Shown here piece after piece: positions 1 to 9,031 of a stretch of DNA of 64,000 nucleotides. Below the pieces are notes generated by a model that was not told the DNA's origin, made no database searches, and was given only the letters and a program-made list of their open reading frames with translations. The first letter of the stretch is position 1; every line of letters begins with the position of its first letter. This DNA is from CAKZNE01 sp963976435 (GTDB taxonomy: Bacteria; Bacteroidota; Bacteroidia; Flavobacteriales; Schleiferiaceae). The stretch covers positions 96,385 through 160,384 of the forward strand of contig CAXBKQ010000006.1 of the NCBI GenBank assembly GCA_963976435.1, given 5' to 3'. The position numbers were made by a program, and so were the translations under genes.

Positions 1-2210
1 TTAAGGCTACCTCCCATTAATTGGATTAACTTTTGGGTAATTGCCAAACCTAGTCCAGTTCCGCCAAACTTTCTAGTAATCGAAGAGTCTGCTTGCTGGA
101 AAGCGGAAAAAATTGACTCTTGCTTTTCTGGCTCAATACCAATTCCAGTGTCTATAATTGATACCTTGATAGAACATTTATCTAGGGCAATTTTTTCGGA
201 CTGGATTAAAATTCTAACCTCCCCTCTTTCGGTAAATTTTACAGCATTGTTTAGCAAATTGATGATGCACTGTCTTATTCGACCCTCATCACCAAAAATA
301 ATTTCGGGTGCGCTTTTATCAATTTTATAAAAGAGCTTAATATGCTTTTGTGCAGCGCTAACGGATATAACCTGCAGGCAATCCTCAATCATTTTATTGA
401 GGTTGAAAGCTTGGTTTTCCAGATCCATTTCTCCGGATTCAATTTTGGAAAAATCAAGAATATCATTGATTACTCCCAACAGGGCATTACCACTTACTTT
501 AATGGTTTCTACAAAATCCACCTGCTTTTCATCCAAACTCGTTTCCGTAAGCAGGCTACTCATTCCAATAACTGCGTTTAGTGGAGTTCTTATTTCGTGG
601 CTCATAGTAGCAAGGAAATCAGACTTGGCTTTTACTGCTTCCTCGGCCTTTATTTTTGCCTCTCTAAGCTCCTCTTCTATATGTACCCTTTCCGTAAGGT
701 TTTGAATGGTTCCTTTCATGGAAACAACCCTTCCATCTTTTACCACTGGTTTGGCAATATCTTGTAGATATTCAACCTTGCCATTTTTATGGTAAATTTT
801 AAATACTACTTTATATTCCTTTATTTCTTCAACGGCTTTATCAAAGGCTCTTTCCACTTCTTCAAATTCCTCCTTTAACATTATGTTTTCAACACTTTGT
901 TTGTTAAAATCATAATCCGATGGCAAACCAAAAATTGCGGGTAAATTATCGCTCCATTGGGAAACACCAGAAACTAAATCCCTTTCATAATAGCCTAATT
1001 GAGCAATTTCCTGTGCTTGCTTTAAGGTTTTTTCTTTTTGTTTAAGGGTAGATATAGCCCTATTTTTTTCAGAAGCAAAATCGCGTACCCTTTGAAGGTT
1101 AAGCTCTAGCCTTTCGCGGCTACTTTCCAATTCTAAATTCCTTTTCTCTAATGCTCCAGATTTTTCTTCCAAAAGCTTATTCTTATGTCTTAGAATTCGA
1201 AGGAAATAGAGTAAAACTACTGATGAAACAAAAATCCTGATAAAGGCCAACCATAGTTTATCTAAGACCAAATCTCTTTTTAAAGCCTTCAAAAACACTG
1301 GCGTATAATGCACTAAGATGTGATATTGTCCATCTCCAAAAACCTCTTGTCCAAAAGGCGAATCTAGATTTTCAAAAACATTTAAAGGCTGAGCAAAAAA
1401 GAGGTCGTTTTCCAATTCCAACAAACCGTTTTTTCCATCTTTTAGAATCTCCAAATATTTGGATTCTTCCAGGGTAGAATCAATGGAACTTGTATTCTCA
1501 GAAATTTTAAATCGATTATTAAAATTGAAAATAAACTCTTCTTTGTTTTCTATTAAGGAGAAGCTTACTGAGTCTTTTACCTCCATATCGCTAAGGCGAT
1601 CGAGGATTCTATTTGCTGAATAATTAAAGCAAATATATCCGGTCTTATCCCCATTTACTCCATAAAATACAGGCATGATAAACTGTACAACAGCCTCTGG
1701 TTTTCCGTTGGAGCTTACAATCCTTAGGGGGGAAACATAAGCCTGATCTGGACCTAAGCCTCTAATTTTTGTAAACAACTCAGCTTCTAAAATTGATTTT
1801 GGAGTTTCCTTTTTTAAAAGTCTATTATTGAAGAAAATATTAATGCTCAATTTTTCATTCCCCAAGCTATCTAATAAGGCGAATTGGGAATAAAGCTGAC
1901 GAATTTGGAGGAAGGAACCACTAGTTTTTTCAATAACTTTTGAAATATATGGGTTCACTTCTTCGCTTAAAAACTGCCCATAGGCAGGATTTTTGGAAAA
2001 AAAGTAAATGTCTTGTAATACCCCAGAATATTCTTTTGAAACAAATAAATTAAGGCTTTGAGATTGTGCTTGTGCATCCTTCACCAATGCCTTTTTTGTA
2101 CTGTCTAAATCTTTGAAATACAGCAATAGCGTAGCCACCCCTACCAAAAAGGTCATAAGAATTACAGCTCCCCAGTTGGCGCCAACTTTATTAATAATGT
2201 TAGTTTTCAA
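1..2210 (-). CDS. PAS-containing membrane sensor histidine kinase (3' end beyond window)
   Basis: Two-component sensor kinase; about 736 codons are visible and the reading frame runs off the left edge, so a C-terminal receiver domain may follow. Seen: an N-terminal membrane segment (about residues 15-32), a sensory region of about 280 residues presumably outside the inner membrane, a second membrane helix (about 316-337), a coiled coil, a PAS fold (about 400-510), the phospho-acceptor box SHEIRTPLNAVIG with His near residue 538, then ATPase N, G1 (DTGIGI) and G2 (GGTGLGLA) boxes. A stop lies a few codons upstream in frame, so the best start is TTG at 2210, which overlaps the dprA stop as TTGA; the next ATG is inside the first membrane helix. 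That suggests translational coupling to dprA. The sensed signal is unknown. Kinase assignment is firm; the start is less sure. Confidence 0.88.
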   Translation of the reverse strand, partial: MKTNIINKVGANWGAVILMTFLVGVATLLLYFKDLDSTKKALVKDAQAQSQSLNLFVSKEYSGVLQDIYFFSKNPAYGQFLSEEVNPYISKVIEKTSGSFLQIRQLYSQFALLDSLGNEKLSINIFFNNRLLKKETPKSILEAELFTKIRGLGPDQAYVSPLRIVSSNGKPEAVVQFIMPVFYGVNGDKTGYICFNYSANRILDRLSDMEVKDSVSFSLIENKEEFIFNFNNRFKISENTSSIDSTLEESKYLEILKDGKNGLLELENDLFFAQPLNVFENLDSPFGQEVFGDGQYHILVHYTPVFLKALKRDLVLDKLWLAFIRIFVSSVVLLYFLRILRHKNKLLEEKSGALEKRNLELESSRERLELNLQRVRDFASEKNRAISTLKQKEKTLKQAQEIAQLGYYERDLVSGVSQWSDNLPAIFGLPSDYDFNKQSVENIMLKEEFEEVERAFDKAVEEIKEYKVVFKIYHKNGKVEYLQDIAKPVVKDGRVVSMKGTIQNLTERVHIEEELREAKIKAEEAVKAKSDFLATMSHEIRTPLNAVIGMSSLLTETSLDEKQVDFVETIKVSGNALLGVINDILDFSKIESGEMDLENQAFNLNKMIEDCLQVISVSAAQKHIKLFYKIDKSAPEIIFGDEGRIRQCIINLLNNAVKFTERGEVRILIQSEKIALDKCSIKVSIIDTGIGIEPEKQESIFSAFQQADSSITRKFGGTGLGLAITQKLIQLMGGSL

Positions 2211-3316
2211 TAGGAGGTTAGTTCAAATAGTTTCCCTGGATTACTCCTTACCAATCCCTTAATTTCTAGGTTGAGCAATGTAGGAACTATCTGACTTGCT
2301 GGCAAGTCTAATTCATTACAAATTTCTTCTAACTCTAATTTTTTTTTTGATTCCAGAAAAAAGCTCCTAATTTTTTCCTCTAAAGGATTGAGATCTGGGA
2401 ACAAAATGATTTGTGATCTTTCTATTTTTCGCTTTTCCCAGCCTAAAAGATATTCCAAGTCATTCACTCCTGTAAAAAGTGCTGCTTTATTTATTTTAAT
2501 TAAATGATTACAGCCTTCGGAATATATATCTCCTAATTTTCCTGGTATGGCAAATACATCTCTATTATAAGTATTGGCAATTTCTGCAGTTATAAGGGCT
2601 CCTCCCTTTTTTGCTGCTTCAACAACTATTATAGCCTCAGAAACTCCGGCAACAATACGGTTACGCTTAGGGAAATTTTCCCGGTCGGGATTGGTTTCCG
2701 TTAAAAACTCAGTAAGTAAACCACCTCCCTTTTCAATCATTTCCTCCACCACTTTTTTATGTGATGAAGGATAAATTCTATCCAATCCATGCCCGAGAAC
2801 GGCAATGGTTTCAATATCATTTTTTAATGCTTCCTTATGTGCGGCAATGTCTATTCCATAGGCTAAACCGCTTATTACCTGAACATTGTAAGGTTTTAAA
2901 TCTGCTATAAAATTGCTGCAGAAAGTTTTGCCATAATTTGTTGCCATCCGAGTTCCTACAATGGCAATTTGATTTTTATTGAGAAATGAAAAATTCCCTT
3001 TTTTAAATAACAGGATAGGCGAATCTGGACATAATTTTAATCTTGAAGGATAATCATCATTTAAATAAAAAAGAGCTGAAACATTATTTCTGTCCATAAA
3101 TTTCAGCTCCTTTTCTGCACGATTAAAAGTTTGGGAGGAAGATAGACTCCTTATTGTAGATGGGCCAATTCCCGGGATTTTTTGGAGAGATCTAAGGTTC
3201 TCCTTAAAAACAGCTTCTACTCCACCGCAATAAGCTATTAAACTTTTTGCCAATTTGCTACCAATTCCAGAAACCTGGGTTAAAGCTATTTGATAAACTA
3301 GTTCATTTGAAATCAC
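2207..3316 (-). CDS. dprA: DNA-processing protein DprA (Smf family)
   Basis: DprA binds incoming single-stranded DNA during natural transformation and loads RecA. The 369-residue protein has the usual order: an N-terminal helix-hairpin-helix/SAM-like region (VSGIGSKLAKSL, KIPGIGPSTIRSL), a Rossmann-like core beginning at IAIVGTRMATNYG with the conserved SGLAYGID, and a C-terminal winged helix (about residues 305-365). Length and motifs fit the family. It is followed by the sensor kinase, which overlaps it by 4 bases. No other competence gene is in the window, so competence itself is not shown. Confidence 0.95.
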   Translation of the reverse strand: MISNELVYQIALTQVSGIGSKLAKSLIAYCGGVEAVFKENLRSLQKIPGIGPSTIRSLSSSQTFNRAEKELKFMDRNNVSALFYLNDDYPSRLKLCPDSPILLFKKGNFSFLNKNQIAIVGTRMATNYGKTFCSNFIADLKPYNVQVISGLAYGIDIAAHKEALKNDIETIAVLGHGLDRIYPSSHKKVVEEMIEKGGGLLTEFLTETNPDRENFPKRNRIVAGVSEAIIVVEAAKKGGALITAEIANTYNRDVFAIPGKLGDIYSEGCNHLIKINKAALFTGVNDLEYLLGWEKRKIERSQIILFPDLNPLEEKIRSFFLESKKKLELEEICNELDLPASQIVPTLLNLEIKGLVRSNPGKLFELTSY

Positions 3317-3364
3317 AAAAGTAAAATACGAAAACAGCCAACCTGGTTTGTAGAACTTTATTGA

Positions 3365-5224
3365 TTATTCTCCTAAAATCACTTTTTTATCAAGCATTCC
3401 CATTTCCGTTTGGATTTTCAATATATATAGGCCTTTTGACAATCCATTTACTGAGAATTTATACTCCTTGTCCGAAATTGCTTCCATTTCAAAATCCAGT
3501 TTTTTTCCAAGAAGATCATATAGTTGAAAATTAAGGACCTTTCTATATTCTTCCATATTCAAAGTAAATTGGGAAACCGCTGGATTTGGAAAAATAGAGG
3601 CTTTGAAACTTGACTTTTCATCTTCTAAGCTAAATTGCTTTTGGAGGTCAAAATATACAATGTGGTTAAGGGAATCGCTTTGCCCAAAACCTATCATGCT
3701 TTTGGTAAACATTCCTCCAGCATATAAATATCCATCCTGATATTTTAAAGATTTTACTGTGGAATCAAGAGTGGCAAATGGTTCTAAGTCTCCATTTTTG
3801 ACCAATAATAAGTTTTTCGCATAGGTGCCAACTAAAGGGAAATAATCCAGATTACCACCAACAAATACACCATAAGGGCTAGCCTCAACACATTCTACCT
3901 TGCTATCCCAAGCATTTATTTGCAAGTGTTCTGAATTTATTTTTGTCCAGTTACCATTGTGAAAATAGCCTAAGCCAAAGGTGTCTAATAAGGAACCACT
4001 TAAAAATTCCCCACCGGCAAATAGGGTGTCGCCCACACTTTCAAGGGCATAAATTCTAGCTTCTACACCATTTCCGAGCTGTTTAAATTGGCTTCCATCA
4101 AATGCAGCAATATGATTGAACTGAACCGTATCTATGCTATTAAAAGTCCCTCCTAGAATTAATTCATTATTATGAACTTCCAAGGCATAGACTATACCCT
4201 GGGGACTTGCTGGTAAGTTCTGCCAATCGTTGCCATCCCATTTGGCGATATTTGAAAATTGTATGCTCGACCCAAAGTCGTTTCTAAAAATTCCACCAGC
4301 GTATAATTCTCCATTATAAACCTCTACATCATAGACAATATTTTGAAGGGCTCCAATATAAAATGATCCCATGCCAGACCATTTACTTCCATCCCAAAAG
4401 GCTACTCCAGATGAAACATATACTGTATCAGCATAATAAATATTTCCGGCTACAACCAATCCGCCATTAAATTCTACCATATCTTCAACAGAATATTCTA
4501 AACCACCCAAGCCCATCTTCAACCAATCGTAACCTGCAATACCATTTTTCCATATTGAAATACCCTTAATGCTTTGGTTTCCAGAAGAATCAAACACTCC
4601 TCCGGCAATAATTTCATTTAAGGAATTACTAAAAATGACATTTACTGGTCCATTAAAACCTGAATCCATTTTTTCAGCAATGGAAACTGGGGGATATCCT
4701 GGCTGTATCCAGGCAAGCTCATTGGCTGTAAAACCGCTATTGGCAATCCATGAGTTTAGGGCTTGGTCCTCCATGTCTAGCAAATATTGGAAATTCATCT
4801 TGGCGCTTATTTTCTTGGCTAATGGATCAAAACCACTTTCTTTAATTAAATGTCCTACCGCACAATAGTTACCATTGGAACCAATAAAAACTGGAATTCG
4901 GCTTTGATGACTATTATTATTTGGAAACTCTGCTTTAAGGGCATATTCCTTAAGTTTTGCTAAAGCCTGAAGGCGGTTTTTCTTTTGTAGATCATTGAGA
5001 TGATTCGTGGATCTCTTAGAAAGGCTTTGATGAACAAGTAGTAAATGAGTTTGGATAGGGTTTTCCTCCTCCATTAATTCGAATACAGATTGTGGGAAAT
5101 CACTCTCATATAACCAGCGATTATTTACCTCCACAAGGGATGAATACAAATTTTGGGCATTGACCCATGGTGATCCAAAAACCAGGCAAGCAGAAAGAAC
5201 TAGTTGTTTAATTAATATTTTCAT
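3365..5224 (-). CDS. Secreted repeat protein with T9SS type A sorting domain
   Basis: A 619-residue exported protein. It starts with a signal peptide (MKILIKQLVLSACLVFGSPWVNA, cleaved before Q24). The middle (about 180-530) has roughly seven repeats built around an AGG-x-F or LGG-x-F turn (AGGVFDSSG, AGGIFRND, LGGTFNSI, AGGEFLSG, AGGMFTKS), each with a W-DG or FDG element, as in a beta-propeller. The last about 80 residues are a type A T9SS sorting domain (IFPNPAVSQFTLN ... LSKGLYILKI). Inference: exported through the outer membrane by the type IX secretion system and probably cell-surface or released. Function unknown. It is divergent from the ECF sigma gene, with about 118 bases shared between them. 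Confidence 0.85.
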   Translation of the reverse strand: MKILIKQLVLSACLVFGSPWVNAQNLYSSLVEVNNRWLYESDFPQSVFELMEEENPIQTHLLLVHQSLSKRSTNHLNDLQKKNRLQALAKLKEYALKAEFPNNNSHQSRIPVFIGSNGNYCAVGHLIKESGFDPLAKKISAKMNFQYLLDMEDQALNSWIANSGFTANELAWIQPGYPPVSIAEKMDSGFNGPVNVIFSNSLNEIIAGGVFDSSGNQSIKGISIWKNGIAGYDWLKMGLGGLEYSVEDMVEFNGGLVVAGNIYYADTVYVSSGVAFWDGSKWSGMGSFYIGALQNIVYDVEVYNGELYAGGIFRNDFGSSIQFSNIAKWDGNDWQNLPASPQGIVYALEVHNNELILGGTFNSIDTVQFNHIAAFDGSQFKQLGNGVEARIYALESVGDTLFAGGEFLSGSLLDTFGLGYFHNGNWTKINSEHLQINAWDSKVECVEASPYGVFVGGNLDYFPLVGTYAKNLLLVKNGDLEPFATLDSTVKSLKYQDGYLYAGGMFTKSMIGFGQSDSLNHIVYFDLQKQFSLEDEKSSFKASIFPNPAVSQFTLNMEEYRKVLNFQLYDLLGKKLDFEMEAISDKEYKFSVNGLSKGLYILKIQTEMGMLDKKVILGE

Positions 5225-5342
5225 GATTTTTCATTTTCTTAATGATGGTCATACCTTGGCAAGGGTTGCTTTTCAAAATTAAGCCATTTTAGGCGCAACC
5301 TTATTTATCTTTATAGCATCAATTGCAAAAGGAAAGGATTAG

Positions 5343-5900
5343 TTGGCATCTGAAGAACTCATAAGAGCTTGTCAAAAAGGAAATCAAAAGGCTCAGGGAG
5401 AATTATATTCCATGCATTACAAAAAAATGTATGGTGTATGCTTGTATTATGCAAAGGATGAGACAGAAGCCATGGACTTTCTTCAAGATGGTTTTTTTCA
5501 CCTATTCAAAAAAATCGAGAAATATTCCTTCAAAGGCTCCTTTGAAGGCTGGATGCGAAGATTATTTGTAAACCTTATACTTCAGTCTTATAGAAGTAAA
5601 AAACTATTATACCCAACCGGAATTGAAACTGTAGAAGCGGAAATGTTTAGCTATGATAATATTATTGAAGATATCACGGCAAAGGATCTTTTAAATATTA
5701 TCAAGGAGCTTTCACCACAGTACAAGCTTGTATTTAATTTATATGCGATAGAAGGTTATAGCCATAAAGAGATAAGCGAAAAACTTAATATTAGTGAGGG
5801 AACCTCAAAGAGTAATTTATCTAGAGCAAGAACACTGCTTAAGGAAAAGGTGATGAAGCAATTTCCAGAATGTTATAGAATGAGTAGCAATGGGAGATAA
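5343..5900 (+). CDS. ECF RNA polymerase sigma factor
   Basis: A 185-residue ECF-family sigma-70 factor. Region 2 is visible (ETEAMDFLQDGFFHLFKKIEKY, then FEGWMRRLFVNLILQSYR), as is region 4 (LSPQYKLVFNLYAIEGYSHKEISEKLNIS followed by EGTSKSNLSRARTLLKE). An in-frame TAG directly precedes the TTG at 5343, so TTG is the first possible start; a purine-rich AAAGGAAAGGA precedes it. The next gene overlaps it by 11 bases and looks like its envelope-bound partner, so the two are probably a sigma/anti-sigma pair. Target promoters are unknown. In Porphyromonas an ECF factor (SigP) controls T9SS genes; a similar role here would be speculation. Confidence 0.92.
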   Translation: MASEELIRACQKGNQKAQGELYSMHYKKMYGVCLYYAKDETEAMDFLQDGFFHLFKKIEKYSFKGSFEGWMRRLFVNLILQSYRSKKLLYPTGIETVEAEMFSYDNIIEDITAKDLLNIIKELSPQYKLVFNLYAIEGYSHKEISEKLNISEGTSKSNLSRARTLLKEKVMKQFPECYRMSSNGR

Positions 5901-7329
5901 AAAGGAAAATATTGACAAACTGTTTAGCAGTGGCCTTTCAGGTTTTGAGGCCGAAACCCCTTATGATGGATGGGAGGCTATTAATGCTAGAATAGTAAAA
6001 AGCAAACAAATAAGGAGAGCACTTTTCTTGCGTTGGACCCTTATTTTTGGAGCCCTTTTATTGGCCTTTTTTGCGGGTTTCCAGCTTAAGGATTGGAACT
6101 TTCTGAATACTACTAATCCCAATATTAATGGGAATGAAAATAGTAAGCCCATATCAACAAAAAGAAAAACAAATAATGTAGAAGAAGAATTATCTTTGGA
6201 CTCCCTCCAAGGTGCGAGCTCAACTAGCCAACCCTTGATAGTTAATTCCCCAGAAACTAATCAAAATCAAAGGACAGGGGATGAAGCTAAAAACCCCATT
6301 AAAGCAACATCACCAAATACTTTTTCTCAAAAAAAGGAGGCAAACTCTATCGATTCTAAAAGGGAAACCGCAGCTTCAAATACAGCTAAGGAAAATATTA
6401 CTTCTGCCAATACAAAACCCCATTTTTCCAGCAATTCTGTGGAAAATGAATTAAACTTAAAAGCATTAGAAATTAAGCTTGCTAGGGGCTTATTTGGTTT
6501 GGATACTTTATCAAACTATTCGCAAACCAAAATGCTAAAATCAAATATTCCACCTCAACTTTCTTATTCAGACTTGGAACAATACCCTAGTAAATTAAGG
6601 AGAGCTTTTTACAATTTTGAAATAGGATTTTACGCCGGGCCAAGTTTACCTTCTAGGACGGTTAGTTTTTCTGGAGATGATGAAATTACAAGGAATAATG
6701 TTGCCAATGAAAATTTGGAAAATACGCTGAGCATGGGTTTTCAATTTTCAAAAAGGTGGAGAAATATAGAATATGGCTTAGGGTTTTATTATAGTGAGTG
6801 GAATCAAACCAGTAATAATATTATCCTGGAAAGTGAACCTGTTACGAATACAGCTACAAATTATAGTGATAAAATTAGGGCAATTACCTCCATTGGTGAT
6901 TTCACCTTGATTATCTCAAATGGTGCGCCGATACAACCCTCTATTGAGGCTGGTCAATTTTTGCTGCTTCCCAATATTCTGCAGCAATATCAATTTATAG
7001 ACATTCCTGTTTCATCCTCCTACTATCTATTGGATAGGCGATTTAAGCTAAAATTACAGCTTGGTTTAAATAATAGATTCTTAAATCAATCTTTGGTTCA
7101 ATTGGAATACCCAGATGGGAGCAAAGAAGATTTTGATGACCTCAAACCAGAAACCTATTCTATACAGTTAATTTCCGGACTGGGTCTTTCCTATGGTTTT
7201 GGAAACAGATGGAACTTAAATGTGATCCCCTCTTATTATTATGGACTTAGCCCTATAAGTATTCAAGCAGGAGCACAAACCCGACAACATCAATTCACCC
7301 TTTTCTCAGGAATTTCATATCGTCTTTAG
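5890..7329 (+). CDS. Putative anti-sigma / outer-membrane beta-barrel single-chain protein
   Basis: A 479-residue protein with an unusual order. Residues 1-40 are a cytoplasmic-type stretch containing YDGWEAINARI, resembling the short N-terminal segment of Bacteroidota anti-sigma proteins. Residues about 43-64 form one strong membrane helix. Residues about 70-225 are a low-complexity polar linker rich in N, S, T, K and E. From about 235 to the C-terminal aromatic-containing strand (GISYRL) there are alternating amphipathic strands like an outer-membrane beta-barrel (FEIGFYAGPSL, GLGFYYSEW, QLISGLGLSYGFG). The start overlaps the ECF sigma gene by 11 bases. Inference: an inner-membrane-anchored anti-sigma fused to a barrel that may span the envelope. 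The anti-sigma role rests on position and the short N-terminal motif. Confidence 0.65.
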   Translation: MGDKKENIDKLFSSGLSGFEAETPYDGWEAINARIVKSKQIRRALFLRWTLIFGALLLAFFAGFQLKDWNFLNTTNPNINGNENSKPISTKRKTNNVEEELSLDSLQGASSTSQPLIVNSPETNQNQRTGDEAKNPIKATSPNTFSQKKEANSIDSKRETAASNTAKENITSANTKPHFSSNSVENELNLKALEIKLARGLFGLDTLSNYSQTKMLKSNIPPQLSYSDLEQYPSKLRRAFYNFEIGFYAGPSLPSRTVSFSGDDEITRNNVANENLENTLSMGFQFSKRWRNIEYGLGFYYSEWNQTSNNIILESEPVTNTATNYSDKIRAITSIGDFTLIISNGAPIQPSIEAGQFLLLPNILQQYQFIDIPVSSSYYLLDRRFKLKLQLGLNNRFLNQSLVQLEYPDGSKEDFDDLKPETYSIQLISGLGLSYGFGNRWNLNVIPSYYYGLSPISIQAGAQTRQHQFTLFSGISYRL

Positions 7330-7346
7330 AGTGATGAAAGAATTAT

Positions 7347-7354
7347 TATATTTG
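7347..7354 (+). promoter_or_regulatory. Probable promoter -7 box TATATTTG
   Basis: Matches the Bacteroidota -7 consensus TAnnTTTG and ends 8 bases before the ATG at 7363. The box overlaps the GTG at 7354, which argues against that GTG as the start codon. Confidence 0.55.
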
Positions 7355-7362
7355 TGGGTTCT

Positions 7363-8466
7363 ATGAGCAGTACTATTGATAAACATATTAGTCATCTTTT
7401 ATTTGACCATGAATGTGTAACCGTTTCTGGTTTTGGTTCCTTTATTATTAGGGACTATCCTGCAGAAATAAATATCGCTACACATATGTTTCGCCCAGCG
7501 AGTAAGAGAGTTTCTTTTAATCCAAGTATTAAAGAAAACGATGGTCTTCTTGCAAAGCAAATTAGTTCTGCTGAGAATATTGCTTATCGCCAAGCCAATG
7601 AAAGTATTTCTATTTCTGTCCGTTCATGGCAAAGAATACTTAGGAGCGGTAAAAAAGTGAACCTTCCAGGCATTGGAAGATTATACATGGATGAGGCAAA
7701 TCGCCTTCAATTTAATCCCGCAATTGAGATTAATTACGATCGCCATTCTTATGGGCTTAATATTTTTCGTGCACCATCTCTACAGAGGGAATTAAAAATT
7801 GAGACTACTATTCACAATGCTATTGAAGCCGAAATTCCTTCAAAAACAATAGAAGAAAGAAGTAGAAGAAGTATGCCTTTGTTTTTTAAGGCAGCTAGCA
7901 TAACTGCACTTTTAGGTATTTCCTTAAGCTCGGTTATTTACTTTACAGATATAAACCAAAATATCAAGTCCTTTTCGGGCCTTAATCCTTTGTCTATTTT
8001 TAATAGTTCTAGCTCCAGCGAAGACTTACAAAAAGACAAGTCCACCTTTAATGTACCTACAAAGTCTGAAGAAAATAATGTTGAAAAACTAAAAACCTCT
8101 GATTCAGTGGAGCCTTCAACTGAGGGCACAAATTTGGAAGGTATAAAGAAGAAAGTTTCGGAAAATAAAGCGATTAGTGAATTTCAAAAAGATGCTAGCA
8201 AATCTGAAGCAAAGGCTATAAATGAAAATATAAATTCCAATTTAGCATCCTATCATATAGTTGTTGGATCCTTCACTGTGGAAAGTAATGCCATTAATTA
8301 TCTTAAAAGCCTAAAAAGCCAGGGCTACGAAGCTTATTTAGCAAATGGAAGTTCCAAGTTTAAAAGGGTGGCGATAGGTAATTACAGAAATTCATTAGAA
8401 GCCCAGAAAAATCTTCTAAACATCAAAAAGGAATTGAATCCTAGCGCTTGGGTTTATCATAATTGA
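7363..8466 (+). CDS. HU-like (CCDC81-type) protein with membrane helix and C-terminal SPOR domain
   Basis: A 367-residue envelope protein. Residues about 1-60 and 65-130 look like the two consecutive HU-fold domains of the bacterial CCDC81 family (DHECVTVSGFGSFII ... FRPASKRVSFNP; VNLPGIGRLYM). A membrane helix follows at about 169-191, then a polar Ser/Lys/Glu-rich linker, then a SPOR domain (about 292-367; SYHIVVGSFTVESNAI ... FKRVAIGNY), a fold that binds denuded septal peptidoglycan. The HU part would be cytoplasmic and the SPOR part periplasmic. ATG at 7363 was chosen over GTG at 7354 because a promoter box covers the GTG. Domains are clear; whether the HU part binds DNA or protein is open. 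It may help couple division-site wall to the cytoplasm. Confidence 0.85.
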   Translation: MSSTIDKHISHLLFDHECVTVSGFGSFIIRDYPAEINIATHMFRPASKRVSFNPSIKENDGLLAKQISSAENIAYRQANESISISVRSWQRILRSGKKVNLPGIGRLYMDEANRLQFNPAIEINYDRHSYGLNIFRAPSLQRELKIETTIHNAIEAEIPSKTIEERSRRSMPLFFKAASITALLGISLSSVIYFTDINQNIKSFSGLNPLSIFNSSSSSEDLQKDKSTFNVPTKSEENNVEKLKTSDSVEPSTEGTNLEGIKKKVSENKAISEFQKDASKSEAKAINENINSNLASYHIVVGSFTVESNAINYLKSLKSQGYEAYLANGSSKFKRVAIGNYRNSLEAQKNLLNIKKELNPSAWVYHN

Positions 8467-8468
8467 TC

Positions 8469-8476
8469 TATTTTTG
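8469..8476 (+). promoter_or_regulatory. Probable promoter -7 box TATTTTTG
   Basis: TAnnTTTG match 16 bases before the thioesterase ATG, with a TTG 18 bases upstream (8448-8450) as a possible -33 element. Confidence 0.5.
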
Positions 8477-8491
8477 CAGTAAATTCCTGCA

Positions 8492-9031
8492 ATGAAATCT
8501 AAGACACCCAGCGAGTCTCGAACTATAGTCACCGAAATTGTTCTACCCAACGACACCAATAACCTTCACAATTTATTTGGTGGTCAATTATTAAGTTGGA
8601 TGGATAGAGCCTCAGCAATTGCGGCACATCGTCATTGTAAAAGAATTGTAGTTACAGCTTCGGTAAACAATGTCTCTTTTAATAGACCCATTCCTCAAGG
8701 TAGTATAGTAACCTTAGAAGCATCTGTTTCTAGAGCATTTTCCTCTAGCATGGAAGTCTTTGTGGATGTATATATTGAAGACCAAAATATTGCGGGAAAA
8801 AAGGTAAAAGCCAATGAGGCTATATATACTTTTGTGGCAGTTGACCAATTGGGAAACCCTATCAATATTCCCCCTGTTTTACCAGAAACTAAACTTGAAA
8901 AAATACGGTTTGATGGAGCTTTAAGAAGAAGGCAACTATCCCTTATTTTAAGTGGAAAAATGAAACCATCAGAAGCTACTGAGCTTAAAGCTCTCTTTCT
9001 AGATGAAGAACCTGTTTCAAAGGAGGACTAA
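8492..9031 (+). CDS. Hotdog-fold acyl-CoA thioesterase
   Basis: A 179-residue single hotdog domain of the YciA/BACH group, which hydrolyses acyl-CoA to free fatty acid and CoA in the cytoplasm. The family signature is visible near the N-terminus (LPNDTNNLHNLFGGQLLSWMD, with the catalytic-type N-x-x-G-x-x-FGG environment and the following Asp), then VTASVNNVSFNRPIPQGSIV and a second strand set (MEVFVDVYIED ... EAIYTFVAVD). A C-terminal helical tail (about 140-179) follows. The 3' end overlaps the convergent DUF6427 gene by 15 bases. Chain-length preference cannot be read from the sequence. Confidence 0.9.
   Translation: MKSKTPSESRTIVTEIVLPNDTNNLHNLFGGQLLSWMDRASAIAAHRHCKRIVVTASVNNVSFNRPIPQGSIVTLEASVSRAFSSSMEVFVDVYIEDQNIAGKKVKANEAIYTFVAVDQLGNPINIPPVLPETKLEKIRFDGALRRRQLSLILSGKMKPSEATELKALFLDEEPVSKED

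Noticed and set aside
148..705. Plus-strand ORFs within the first 700 bases
   Set aside because: They are antisense to the kinase and ATPase domains of the sensor kinase, whose minus-strand frame carries clear family motifs.
7354..7362. GTG start nine bases upstream for the HU-SPOR gene
   Set aside because: It sits in a TATATTTG promoter box.
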